A stretch of DNA of 43,824 nucleotides from NCBI GenBank assembly GCA_902774925.1, contig CACYKE010000019.1:1-43824 (forward strand), written 5' to 3'. Positions within the stretch are counted from its first letter, which is position 1, and the number at the start of each line of letters is the position of its first letter. The position numbers and the translations under genes are program-made. Under the pieces are notes generated by a model. The model made no database searches. It was not told the origin of the DNA and worked only from the letters and a program-made list of their open reading frames with translations. This document shows, piece by piece, positions 25,550 to 32,692 of this stretch. Origin of the DNA: an uncultured Prevotellaceae bacterium (lineage in GTDB: Bacteria; Bacteroidota; Bacteroidia; Bacteroidales; Bacteroidaceae).

Positions 25550-25557
25550 CAAAAATA
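25550..25557 (-). promoter_or_regulatory. Bacteroidota -7 box for the large LruC-like lipoprotein gene
   Basis: On the minus strand TATTTTTG, followed by CACC, fits TAnnTTTG about 50 nt before the start codon. A TTG about 20 nt upstream is not evident, so the -33 element is weak. Confidence 0.55.
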
Positions 25558-25639
25558 CAAAGAAATTCCCTAAGTAAATGCATTTTAGTGTTAAAATCTA
25601 TAAAATTGCGAAAAATAATGGTCATTTGTCTATATTATT

Positions 25640-25670
25640 TTGTAATTTTGAAGCCAAAATAGTAATTTTG
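25640..25670 (+). promoter_or_regulatory. Promoter of the smaller LruC-like lipoprotein gene, within a tandem repeat
   Basis: TTG (25640-25642), exactly 20 nt, then TAATTTTG (25663-25670), about 35 nt before the ATG at 25706. Spacing and sequence match the Bacteroidota -33/-7 consensus. Confidence 0.7.
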
Positions 25671-25681
25671 GAACCAAATTA
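25642..25681 (+). repeat. 20-nt tandem repeat overlapping the promoter
   Basis: GTAATTTTGAAGCCAAAATA (25642-25661) is followed directly by GTAATTTTGGAACCAAATTA (25662-25681), with 17 of 20 identical. Each copy has a TAATTTTG box. The 20-nt period equals the spacing of the -33 and -7 elements. Confidence 0.8.
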
Positions 25682-25705
25682 GTACACCTTTTTGAATAAA
25701 GTAAG

Positions 25706-27001
25706 ATGAAAATGACCCATTCACTGATAAAGACGACCTTGGGGGCAATGATGCTTCTGAGTATGATGGCTTGTACAACAAACTATTATGACGAGGAGAA
25801 GTATAACGAATATATCAAATACAATTCTCCAGTAGACAGCGTGGATCAATATCACCAGTGGAGATTGACGGAAGAGCGCTCGTACAAGATTACAGCCAAC
25901 GTCAGTCAAGATGTTGAGAAAGTGATGTTGCTGACTGCCAACCCGCTGTCCAGCACGAAAGCCGAAGTGATGAACGAGAGTGTGATAGCCAAAGGGGAGT
26001 CGAAATGGATGATGGTCAGTGTGCCAATGATACAGTCTACACTCTATGTGGCACTCGTCGATAAGGATGGCGTCTACTACGTAAAATCCTTCCCCGTAAC
26101 ACAGACGGAGGTTAACTTTTCTGGTGGTATCAACACAGGAACTCCGATTGGAACCTTGAAACCACAGACCTATTCCTATATTTACGAAAAGGACTTTCCG
26201 TTGGTTGGCGACTACGACTACAACGATCTCGTGTTCCGCATCGGTGTGGAGCATACAACACCCAAGCAAGTGGTGGTTCACGTAACATTGTCGGCCGTGG
26301 GCTGTAATGAACAGCTTGCCGGATATTTCAGGGTGATGGGTTGCAAATTTGACGATATTGATAGCGTCACAACTGCCAACGGCAAGACGTTTAACGACAA
26401 TTTGCCAGCTGGTTCAAAAAACTTTGTAAGAAGCTACGACCTGTTGATTTGTAGTACGAAGAATCAACCCGTCATCACCGTGTGTGCCGATGCTCACTGG
26501 GCAATGGACCCCTATCAGTCCATCATGGAAAACACGGGTGCGATAGCCTTACGTAAATACTATAATACGTCTTTGGACGCTAGCCCAGAGTATGAATCGA
26601 GAAATTCCGTCAGCCAGAGCTATATTATCTATTTCAAAGACTCTACGATAGCTGAAAACATAACGCTCGAGGAAATCGACCCATTTATCGTCAAAAACTA
26701 CAACAGCGGCGTATATGAAGTCCATCTCGACGAGCTGAAAGCCTCTCAGGTGTTGTACAACTATCAGGTAGAATTCAGAATCAAAGACCTGCCTTGGGCA
26801 TTGCTGATACCTTCTAACGACTTCAAATATCCGCTAGAGGGCGTGCAGATTGGTTTCTATAAACGCACGGATACCGGTGTGGTATTCAGTGATGGAGCTT
26901 ATAAAACCACAGGCCACGCGTTTGGCGCATGGGTGGAAAACCACAAGGCTGCCCTTGACTGGTACTACTACCCCGACGAAAGTCAAGTCTGGATATTCTA
27001 A
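25706..27001 (+). CDS. LruC/DUF4842-like lipoprotein
   Basis: 431 residues; lipobox SMMAC (Cys at about 23). Residues about 40-140 form an N-terminal beta domain. At about 160-175, EKDFPLVGDYDYNDLVFRIG is the hallmark of the LruC/DUF4842 domain: an acidic Asp/Asn loop preceding beta-strands, continuing through HVTLSAVGCNEQLAGYFRVMG. The C-terminus has EGVQIGFYKRTDTGVVFSDG and an aromatic ending with WYYYPDESQVWIF. It is a smaller relative of the protein encoded divergently at 22432-25500, sharing the DYND(V/L)VF motif. Such lipoproteins are surface or periplasmic; their function is not known to me. It ends 11 nt before the convergent GH78 gene. Confidence 0.75.
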   Translation: MKMTHSLIKTTLGAMMLLSMMACTTNYYDEEKYNEYIKYNSPVDSVDQYHQWRLTEERSYKITANVSQDVEKVMLLTANPLSSTKAEVMNESVIAKGESKWMMVSVPMIQSTLYVALVDKDGVYYVKSFPVTQTEVNFSGGINTGTPIGTLKPQTYSYIYEKDFPLVGDYDYNDLVFRIGVEHTTPKQVVVHVTLSAVGCNEQLAGYFRVMGCKFDDIDSVTTANGKTFNDNLPAGSKNFVRSYDLLICSTKNQPVITVCADAHWAMDPYQSIMENTGAIALRKYYNTSLDASPEYESRNSVSQSYIIYFKDSTIAENITLEEIDPFIVKNYNSGVYEVHLDELKASQVLYNYQVEFRIKDLPWALLIPSNDFKYPLEGVQIGFYKRTDTGVVFSDGAYKTTGHAFGAWVENHKAALDWYYYPDESQVWIF

Positions 27002-27012
27002 CAGTTTTTTTC

Positions 27013-30000
27013 TTAATGCAGTTGCTGCAAGTCTATTTGCTTGTAGGCAACACGCTGTCGTCGCCAAGTGTAGACGCAGTGTAACGTGCCGTCCTTGCCC
27101 TGGATGATGGCAGGATAACTGTATTGGTCGATGGGCGAGTCCTCCAGCGTCAGTACGTGGTGCCAATGCATGCCATCATCACTAAGTGCTATAGAACAGG
27201 GTGTTCGCACACCTTTCTTGGTTAGGGGTAACGTCTCAAAATTATTGTATATGAGTGCGTGGCGACCGTCTTTCAACGTCACAGCATCTGTTCCGCTCTG
27301 GTTGTTCTCTACTTCGGAAAGGGTGACAGGCGTCCAAGTGTCACCGCCATCCAACGAGAACGACGTTGCCAAACGGGCATTATGCGTGCGCATCAGCACT
27401 TGCAGACGACCATCCTTTAATTTTAGTATCGAGGGCTGGATGCAGTCAATGGGGTGACGCTCGTTGTCATCCGTCTTAATGGCTTCTGTCGATTCCACAG
27501 GGATGTACTTCCAATTCAGTTCATTGACAGGTTTGTCCGTTTTCCAAAGCCCATCACTCAAGTCGAGAATCTCCATATGGAAGCGCCAACCGTTATCCTC
27601 AGTAGACGAAGGACACAGCAGACGATTGCCAATCAGTTCAGGTTTGTTCTTGATGGGCCCGAGGAAAGCACGACCTTCTGAGTCGTAGCCTAATGGTTCC
27701 TTATCGCTCCACGTTTTACCTCCGTCCTTCGACTTCGCCAGCCAACCTGTCCAGTCGCCAACGCTGCTGCCAATCTTGAAGAATAGCCACAGCTCACCAT
27801 TGGGCATCTCGAACAGCACGGGATTCCAGCATGACTTGCGCTTCAGTGTCGTGGGAACATTCTGCAGGCGGGTTGTCTTGGTGATGTAATCGTAAGTAGT
27901 TTCGTCTGTTAGTCCCTTTTTAGCGGGCAAACCACTAAACGCACGACGAATAGGGCCATTAATAGCAGGGGTGGTGTCGTCCTTCATACCAGAAAGACCG
28001 GCAAATTTGGCGCGTGGGTCGTTAAGGTCCAGCACGCCATCGGCAGCAAGAATGGGAGTACCCCACCTGTTGGAGCCTTTCTTCTTGATATTCACATAGA
28101 TGCAAACATCTGGATCTTTCTCGTGTGTGCCACCGAAGTATGCTGCCACCAAGTCACCCTTCTTCGTCTCCACAATGGTTGAGGCATGAGCCTCTGGGAA
28201 GAAAGTCCTCTCATAGAGGAATTCATCCTTCATGATAGCTGCATGCGAAGTTGGTATGTCGCAGCTAAAGTCGTAAAAACCAGAACCAATTTCTTTTGTC
28301 GTACCATCAGGTAGATAGATAGTGGCTGTTGTGTTGCAGGGAATCACCACGTGCCAGTCGAGGTGCTGCAGGTTCTTCTTCCAGTTACTTGTAATGCTTC
28401 CATAGGGTGAGTCAAAACTGACATTCGCCCATTCGCAGTCTTGGATGTCGAAGGCAGGCTTCAGTACAATATGTTTATAAGCATTTGTGCTTCGTATTCC
28501 TCCTAAATATTGATAGCACCACGTAAGCAGGTCGCCTAACAGCATCACGTGATTACCTGAGTTCATCTTAGGATTAGCCTTGTCGCCATTCCATAATTCC
28601 CAAATGGTCGTCGCCCCTTGTTCCGTCATATAGCCCCACGACGGATAGGTGCGCTGTGTGGCCAAGAGATAGGCTACATCGCTGAAACCATTATCGCTCA
28701 GACCTCTGAGGAGCCACGAGATGCCAATAACACCACACGACACGTGGCCTTTGTTTTGGACACAGATGTTTTCTACAATCTGTTTCACCACATCATCCTT
28801 ACAGTCGTCAGGCACAATACCCAGCGCCAACGGTAGCACATTTGCCGTCACCGTATTATTACCATAATATATAGAGTCAGGATAGAGCACGTGGCCAGGA
28901 CGAGGACTGGTGCCACGCTTGATGGTCAGGAACTGCTTGTTGAAAGCCTCCGTCATCTGTTCGCGGATGGGGTGCCAATAGCTCGCCTCGCAGCCCCACT
29001 GCTCCATCAGTTGCAAGGTACGGATGATATATGCGGTGGAGATGAGTGTGACATCCGTCTTTCGTGCTGGGTCTTGCGAGTGGATGAGTTCCAATTTCTC
29101 AGGAGGTACGCACCAGTCGGCATACTTCCCGCAATGGATGATACCGTCCTTGGAATATTCCTCCATGATGTGTTGTACCCATTTCTTGATGGCAGGATAG
29201 CTCTTGTCGATAGCCTCGCGATTGCCGTATTGTCGCCATAGCATATCACAGCCAAAAGGCAACGCTGCTGCCCATCCCACATCGTCACTATAGTAGTTCC
29301 AGAAGGCAGGTGCCACATCGGGGATGCAACCATCCGTGCGCTGGGCCTCGCAAATATCACGCATCCATTTGGTATAGAGTCGCTCGTTGTCAAACAAGAA
29401 CGACTCGCCCAACGAGCCCATTGTCCTGTCGCCCAGCCAGGGCTGGCGTTCGTCACGTTGCGGACAATCGACAGGCATACCCTTGTAGCTGTCAAGAATA
29501 CCCCACCAGGCATTCTTCATCACTTTATTCAGGATGGTATCAGAGCACTCGAAATGCCCCGTGGTTGCCATTTCGTCTGCCACCACTTCTGCGACGAAAT
29601 CGTCCTTTTTGGCGTTTTTCAGTCCAATAACCTCAGCGTACTTGAAACCATGATAAACGAATGTCGGAGTCCACCAGCAGCCTTCTGCTCCTTCCTCACC
29701 ATTACAGACGTAAATATCTGTCGAACGGGCATTGCGGAAGTTTTCGCGGTAGAGCGTTCCGTCGGCATTTAACTTTTCGGCATAGACGATACGGATGGTG
29801 TCGTCCTTCTGCCCTCGAACGCGCACCTTCAGCCATCCTGCTATATTTTGACCGATGTCAACGATGGTTCCCTTAATGGATGCTGGCTGTATTCGTTGTA
29901 GCACCTTCATGCCTGGCGTCATCTGTGCACGAAGATAAGCCTGTGGAATATCCGTCCGTTCAGCATTCAGCCATTTCGAATCGTCATAGCCTACCTCGCT

Positions 30001-30963
30001 CCAGCCCATCATCTCCTTGCGGGCGTCATATTCTTCGCCGTCGTACTCGTTGTTGGCGCGGATAGGTCCGTCAGCAGTCACCTTCCAGCCTTTGTCATCC
30101 GTCTGTAGGCGCTGGCTGCTGCCGTCCGTATATTCCACGATGACGTTGATGCGGCATTTGGGATAGCCAAAGGTATGAATCTTATACGGCTTGTGCTGCT
30201 GCATGGGAAACAGACGCCCGTTGCCAAGGACGATACCAAGACAAAGACATTTACCTGGCCCCTCACAGATAAGGGGATATTTCTCGATGCTCTCCGTCAC
30301 GTCATACGTATGATAGTAAATGGTCTTGCGATAGTCGCTGGGCACAGGCGTCAGCACTCTGTCGCCCATGCGCTGACCATTGACGTAAAACTCGTGCAAT
30401 CCGATGCCGGCAACGTATGCTGTTGCTCGCTTTATTGCTTTGTCATTCAACTGAAACTCCTTGCGCAGATAGCGTGCAGCCATGCGTGTGTGCATTCCTC
30501 TTTCTTCACCAGGCAACAGTTGTTCCATACCTATCCAATAGCCCGTCCATTTGCCTTCATCGAGCAATCCAACACTAAAACACTCGTCGCTGCTCCAATC
30601 GGACTCTCCAACAGTGGTCCAAACCTTTACCCTCCACGTGCAATGTGTATTGCTTTTTAACTTAGAGCCACCATAACGCACCCACAGCTGTTGGCCGCTC
30701 TCCACACGCCCAGAGTTCCACAGCTCGCCATGATCGCCGCTGACAACTATCTGATAGGCCGTTTGGCGCACGTTCTCTGACCCTTGGTCAGAGTGTGGCG
30801 TTGCAATCTTTTTACCACTGGTAATCTGCCAAGAGAAACGAGGCTCGCCGGTATCAATACCCAGCGGTTTGTCCAAATTCTCAACGCGCAGCTTCGTCAC
30901 TTCCACTTTGGCAAAAGCCAACATGGGCAGCAGGGCAAGCAATATAACAAGAAGCTTCTTCAT
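27013..30963 (-). CDS. Exported GH78 alpha-L-rhamnosidase fused to a sialidase-like (BNR) propeller
   Basis: 1316 residues from ATG 30963, which gives a clean signal peptide (MKKLLVILLALLPMLAFA). An upstream ATG at 30996 would add 11 residues coded by a repeated acggatt word. Residues about 20-900 are a complete rhamnosidase: N-terminal beta domains (VTKLRVENLDKPLGIDTGEPRFSW without a break), then the (alpha/alpha)6 catalytic barrel with DCPQRDERQPWLGD at about 499-512, whose Glu is expected to be the general acid. Residues about 905-1316 form a six-blade sialidase-type propeller starting FPEAHASTIVETKKGDLVAA, with Asp boxes SKDGGKTW (about 1079), SLDGGDTW (about 1206) and SDDGMHW (about 1264). 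The usual sialidase FRIP motif is missing, so this half may cleave another sugar. It lies downstream of GH140 in one unit and likely strips rhamnose-containing pectin side chains in the periplasm. Confidence 0.88.
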   Translation of the reverse strand: MKKLLVILLALLPMLAFAKVEVTKLRVENLDKPLGIDTGEPRFSWQITSGKKIATPHSDQGSENVRQTAYQIVVSGDHGELWNSGRVESGQQLWVRYGGSKLKSNTHCTWRVKVWTTVGESDWSSDECFSVGLLDEGKWTGYWIGMEQLLPGEERGMHTRMAARYLRKEFQLNDKAIKRATAYVAGIGLHEFYVNGQRMGDRVLTPVPSDYRKTIYYHTYDVTESIEKYPLICEGPGKCLCLGIVLGNGRLFPMQQHKPYKIHTFGYPKCRINVIVEYTDGSSQRLQTDDKGWKVTADGPIRANNEYDGEEYDARKEMMGWSEVGYDDSKWLNAERTDIPQAYLRAQMTPGMKVLQRIQPASIKGTIVDIGQNIAGWLKVRVRGQKDDTIRIVYAEKLNADGTLYRENFRNARSTDIYVCNGEEGAEGCWWTPTFVYHGFKYAEVIGLKNAKKDDFVAEVVADEMATTGHFECSDTILNKVMKNAWWGILDSYKGMPVDCPQRDERQPWLGDRTMGSLGESFLFDNERLYTKWMRDICEAQRTDGCIPDVAPAFWNYYSDDVGWAAALPFGCDMLWRQYGNREAIDKSYPAIKKWVQHIMEEYSKDGIIHCGKYADWCVPPEKLELIHSQDPARKTDVTLISTAYIIRTLQLMEQWGCEASYWHPIREQMTEAFNKQFLTIKRGTSPRPGHVLYPDSIYYGNNTVTANVLPLALGIVPDDCKDDVVKQIVENICVQNKGHVSCGVIGISWLLRGLSDNGFSDVAYLLATQRTYPSWGYMTEQGATTIWELWNGDKANPKMNSGNHVMLLGDLLTWCYQYLGGIRSTNAYKHIVLKPAFDIQDCEWANVSFDSPYGSITSNWKKNLQHLDWHVVIPCNTTATIYLPDGTTKEIGSGFYDFSCDIPTSHAAIMKDEFLYERTFFPEAHASTIVETKKGDLVAAYFGGTHEKDPDVCIYVNIKKKGSNRWGTPILAADGVLDLNDPRAKFAGLSGMKDDTTPAINGPIRRAFSGLPAKKGLTDETTYDYITKTTRLQNVPTTLKRKSCWNPVLFEMPNGELWLFFKIGSSVGDWTGWLAKSKDGGKTWSDKEPLGYDSEGRAFLGPIKNKPELIGNRLLCPSSTEDNGWRFHMEILDLSDGLWKTDKPVNELNWKYIPVESTEAIKTDDNERHPIDCIQPSILKLKDGRLQVLMRTHNARLATSFSLDGGDTWTPVTLSEVENNQSGTDAVTLKDGRHALIYNNFETLPLTKKGVRTPCSIALSDDGMHWHHVLTLEDSPIDQYSYPAIIQGKDGTLHCVYTWRRQRVAYKQIDLQQLH

Positions 30964-30987
30964 CCGTATAATCCGTGAAATCCGTGG
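30962..30987 (-). repeat. Word-repeat tract, acggatt type, at the GH140/GH78 seam
   Basis: On the minus strand cacggatt, tcacggatt, atacggatg run from near the GH140 stop into the GH78 start codon. The 25-nt spacer is essentially this tract. Confidence 0.7.
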
Positions 30988-30988
30988 T

Positions 30989-32449
30989 TCATTCATTCAA
31001 GTCGCGTTCCTTCGCTTTGTAACCATCAGGTGACAGTTCCATCTGGTCTTTCTTCAGATAGTCTTTGCTGCTGTCAATGGCGATAAGTACACCATCCTCT
31101 ACACGAGCCGACTGTGGATGATAGCGAAAGGTAAGGACCTTGTTGTCAAATTCACCAAGATACTTCAGTTTTCCTGTAGCAGCCGTCATCCACCAAACAT
31201 TTTTCTTCTCGCCACTGGTTTTTGTCAGGTCGAGCTTCATGTTGTTATTATTGTAATTGTAGACGAGCAGATAGTCGTTGCCACGCGTTGCAATCAGGCG
31301 ATTGTACTTCTCACCATTATCCAAAATAACACTTTGGTCTGGCACACGCTCAAAATAGGGGAACGACAGGATGAGCCGCTTCAGGTATTGCATCTGGTTG
31401 TAGCCAGGATCTTTCAGTCCCTGATACCACGCCTTCACATCGCCAGCATCACCATAACTCGTAGGATAGCCGGGCTTCAACATCTGCATGATGGCATTAT
31501 GGCCGTAGGTATGGCCACAACTTCCTGCAAACACGCTCCAGTATGCATAGCGACGCACGTCGTAATCCTTCCAACGCGGTTCGTTAGCGTCGTGCAGTCC
31601 CATAGGGATGTCTTCGTATGAAGGCTCTGCATCCAGCACAGGCTTGATAGGATTGTACTTCCACGTGGAGTCGACATACATCCAATTGTCCTCCTCTGTA
31701 TTGTCAGGAATAGGATAGTCGGCATTGCCCATACGCTGCCCATAGCGACGATGTCCGCTCTGGAAAGTGTGAAAGTCGAGCCATGAGGCCTTGCTCCACC
31801 ATTTGGCAGAGGTGTAACGTCCACGAGGATGATAGGTCATGAGGTGGTTCTTATCTATTGACTTGATGGTTGTTGCCAATGCTTCCCAAACCTCAGGCTT
31901 GATGTCGCCTTGAATATCGCCACCCATAAACCAAATGATGTTCTTCTTGTTCTTATAACGGTTGGCGAGGAAGGTGCCATACTTCTTAGCATCCTCCACA
32001 CTCAGTTTGCCGTCCTTCACCAGTCCACCCCAGATACACACCATACCGATATAGATACCGTGCTGGGCGGCCATATCAACGATATAGTCCATGTGGTCCC
32101 AATAGCCATAGACGCCCTTCTGATTGATGTCCTTGAAGTTCCAACCATCAATGTTTGACATCTGACCATAGATATTGTAAGCAGGAACGCCATCAATCGT
32201 TTGTACTTGCACAACGTTATATCCTGCCTTGGCACACGATTGCAGATACCATTCCGCCTCGGCCCTGTCGAGTCGTTCTGGTAATAGCCAACCCGTTTCT
32301 CCTAACCAGAAGAAAGGCTGCCCGTTTTCAAACTGCAGATAACGCTGGTTATCCGATACCTTTAACTTACCATTGTCCCATGGCTTGTTTGCTGCCTGTG
32401 CTGAAAGTATCGACAACATCAGGCAAAGCATCATCAGTATTCTTTTCAT
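30989..32449 (-). CDS. GH140-type apiosidase-like glycoside hydrolase (DUF4038)
   Basis: 486 residues with a signal peptide (ends LSAQA). The DUF4038 TIM barrel spans about 25-390: FENGQPFFWLGETGWLLPERL, AKAGYNVVQVQTIDGVPAYN, NIIWFMGGDIQGD (an expected catalytic acidic position), HTFQSGHRR, and PVLDAEPSYEDIP (expected second catalytic acid). A C-terminal beta domain (about 395-480) resembles the collagen-binding-like module found in this family (DYLLVYNYNNNNMKLDL, TAATGKLKYLGEF). The characterised member cleaves apiose linkages of rhamnogalacturonan II; whether that is the substrate here is inference. It is followed by the GH78 fusion after 25 nt. The leader has a 14-nt palindrome at 32500-32513. 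Confidence 0.85.
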   Translation of the reverse strand: MKRILMMLCLMLSILSAQAANKPWDNGKLKVSDNQRYLQFENGQPFFWLGETGWLLPERLDRAEAEWYLQSCAKAGYNVVQVQTIDGVPAYNIYGQMSNIDGWNFKDINQKGVYGYWDHMDYIVDMAAQHGIYIGMVCIWGGLVKDGKLSVEDAKKYGTFLANRYKNKKNIIWFMGGDIQGDIKPEVWEALATTIKSIDKNHLMTYHPRGRYTSAKWWSKASWLDFHTFQSGHRRYGQRMGNADYPIPDNTEEDNWMYVDSTWKYNPIKPVLDAEPSYEDIPMGLHDANEPRWKDYDVRRYAYWSVFAGSCGHTYGHNAIMQMLKPGYPTSYGDAGDVKAWYQGLKDPGYNQMQYLKRLILSFPYFERVPDQSVILDNGEKYNRLIATRGNDYLLVYNYNNNNMKLDLTKTSGEKKNVWWMTAATGKLKYLGEFDNKVLTFRYHPQSARVEDGVLIAIDSSKDYLKKDQMELSPDGYKAKERDLNE

Positions 32450-32499
32450 ACTTTTTTTTGTTCTTTATTTAAAAGACTGACAAAGGCCGTTTTTGTCGT

Positions 32500-32513
32500 C
32501 ATCCTTAAGGATG
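32500..32513. promoter_or_regulatory. 14-nt perfect palindrome upstream of GH140
   Basis: CATCCTTAAGGATG equals its own reverse complement. It is 51 nt before the GH140 start codon in the divergent region with topA, a fitting place for an operator. No factor identified. Confidence 0.5.
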
Positions 32514-32593
32514 GGAGAAAATATTAAGTAAGCGAAAATGTTAAGAAATCTAAAAATCTTCTATATAAATAAGGTGTAACCAAAACTTTTCTC

Positions 32594-32601
32594 TACTTTT
32601 G
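32594..32601 (+). promoter_or_regulatory. -7 box of the topA promoter
   Basis: TACTTTTG fits TAnnTTTG and places the transcript start about 7 nt on, at the edge of the first 25-nt leader repeat. No TTG is seen 20 nt upstream. Confidence 0.5.
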
Positions 32602-32607
32602 CAGCCC

Positions 32608-32664
32608 GAAAGTCGACGCAAGTCAACTTTTCAATCAAAGAAAGTCGACGCAAGTCAACTTTTC
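32608..32664 (+). repeat. Twin 25-nt direct repeats in the topA leader
   Basis: 32608-32632 and 32640-32664 are identical 25-mers separated by 7 nt (period 32). Each runs GAAAGTCGACG, CAA, then GTCAACTTTTC, so each copy can also fold on itself as an imperfect hairpin. They lie between the -7 box and the topA start codon, inside the predicted 5' untranslated RNA. Confidence 0.85.
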
Positions 32665-32692
32665 GATGTGGAAATAAATAAAAGACAAGTAT

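Noticed and set aside
30964-30996. Upstream ATG start for the GH78 fusion
   Set aside because: The added residues come from the acggatt word tract and precede a complete signal peptide; ATG 30963 is preferred.
32608-32664. CRISPR array
   Set aside because: Only two repeats with a 7-nt spacer, inside a promoter-proximal leader and without cas genes; not CRISPR.
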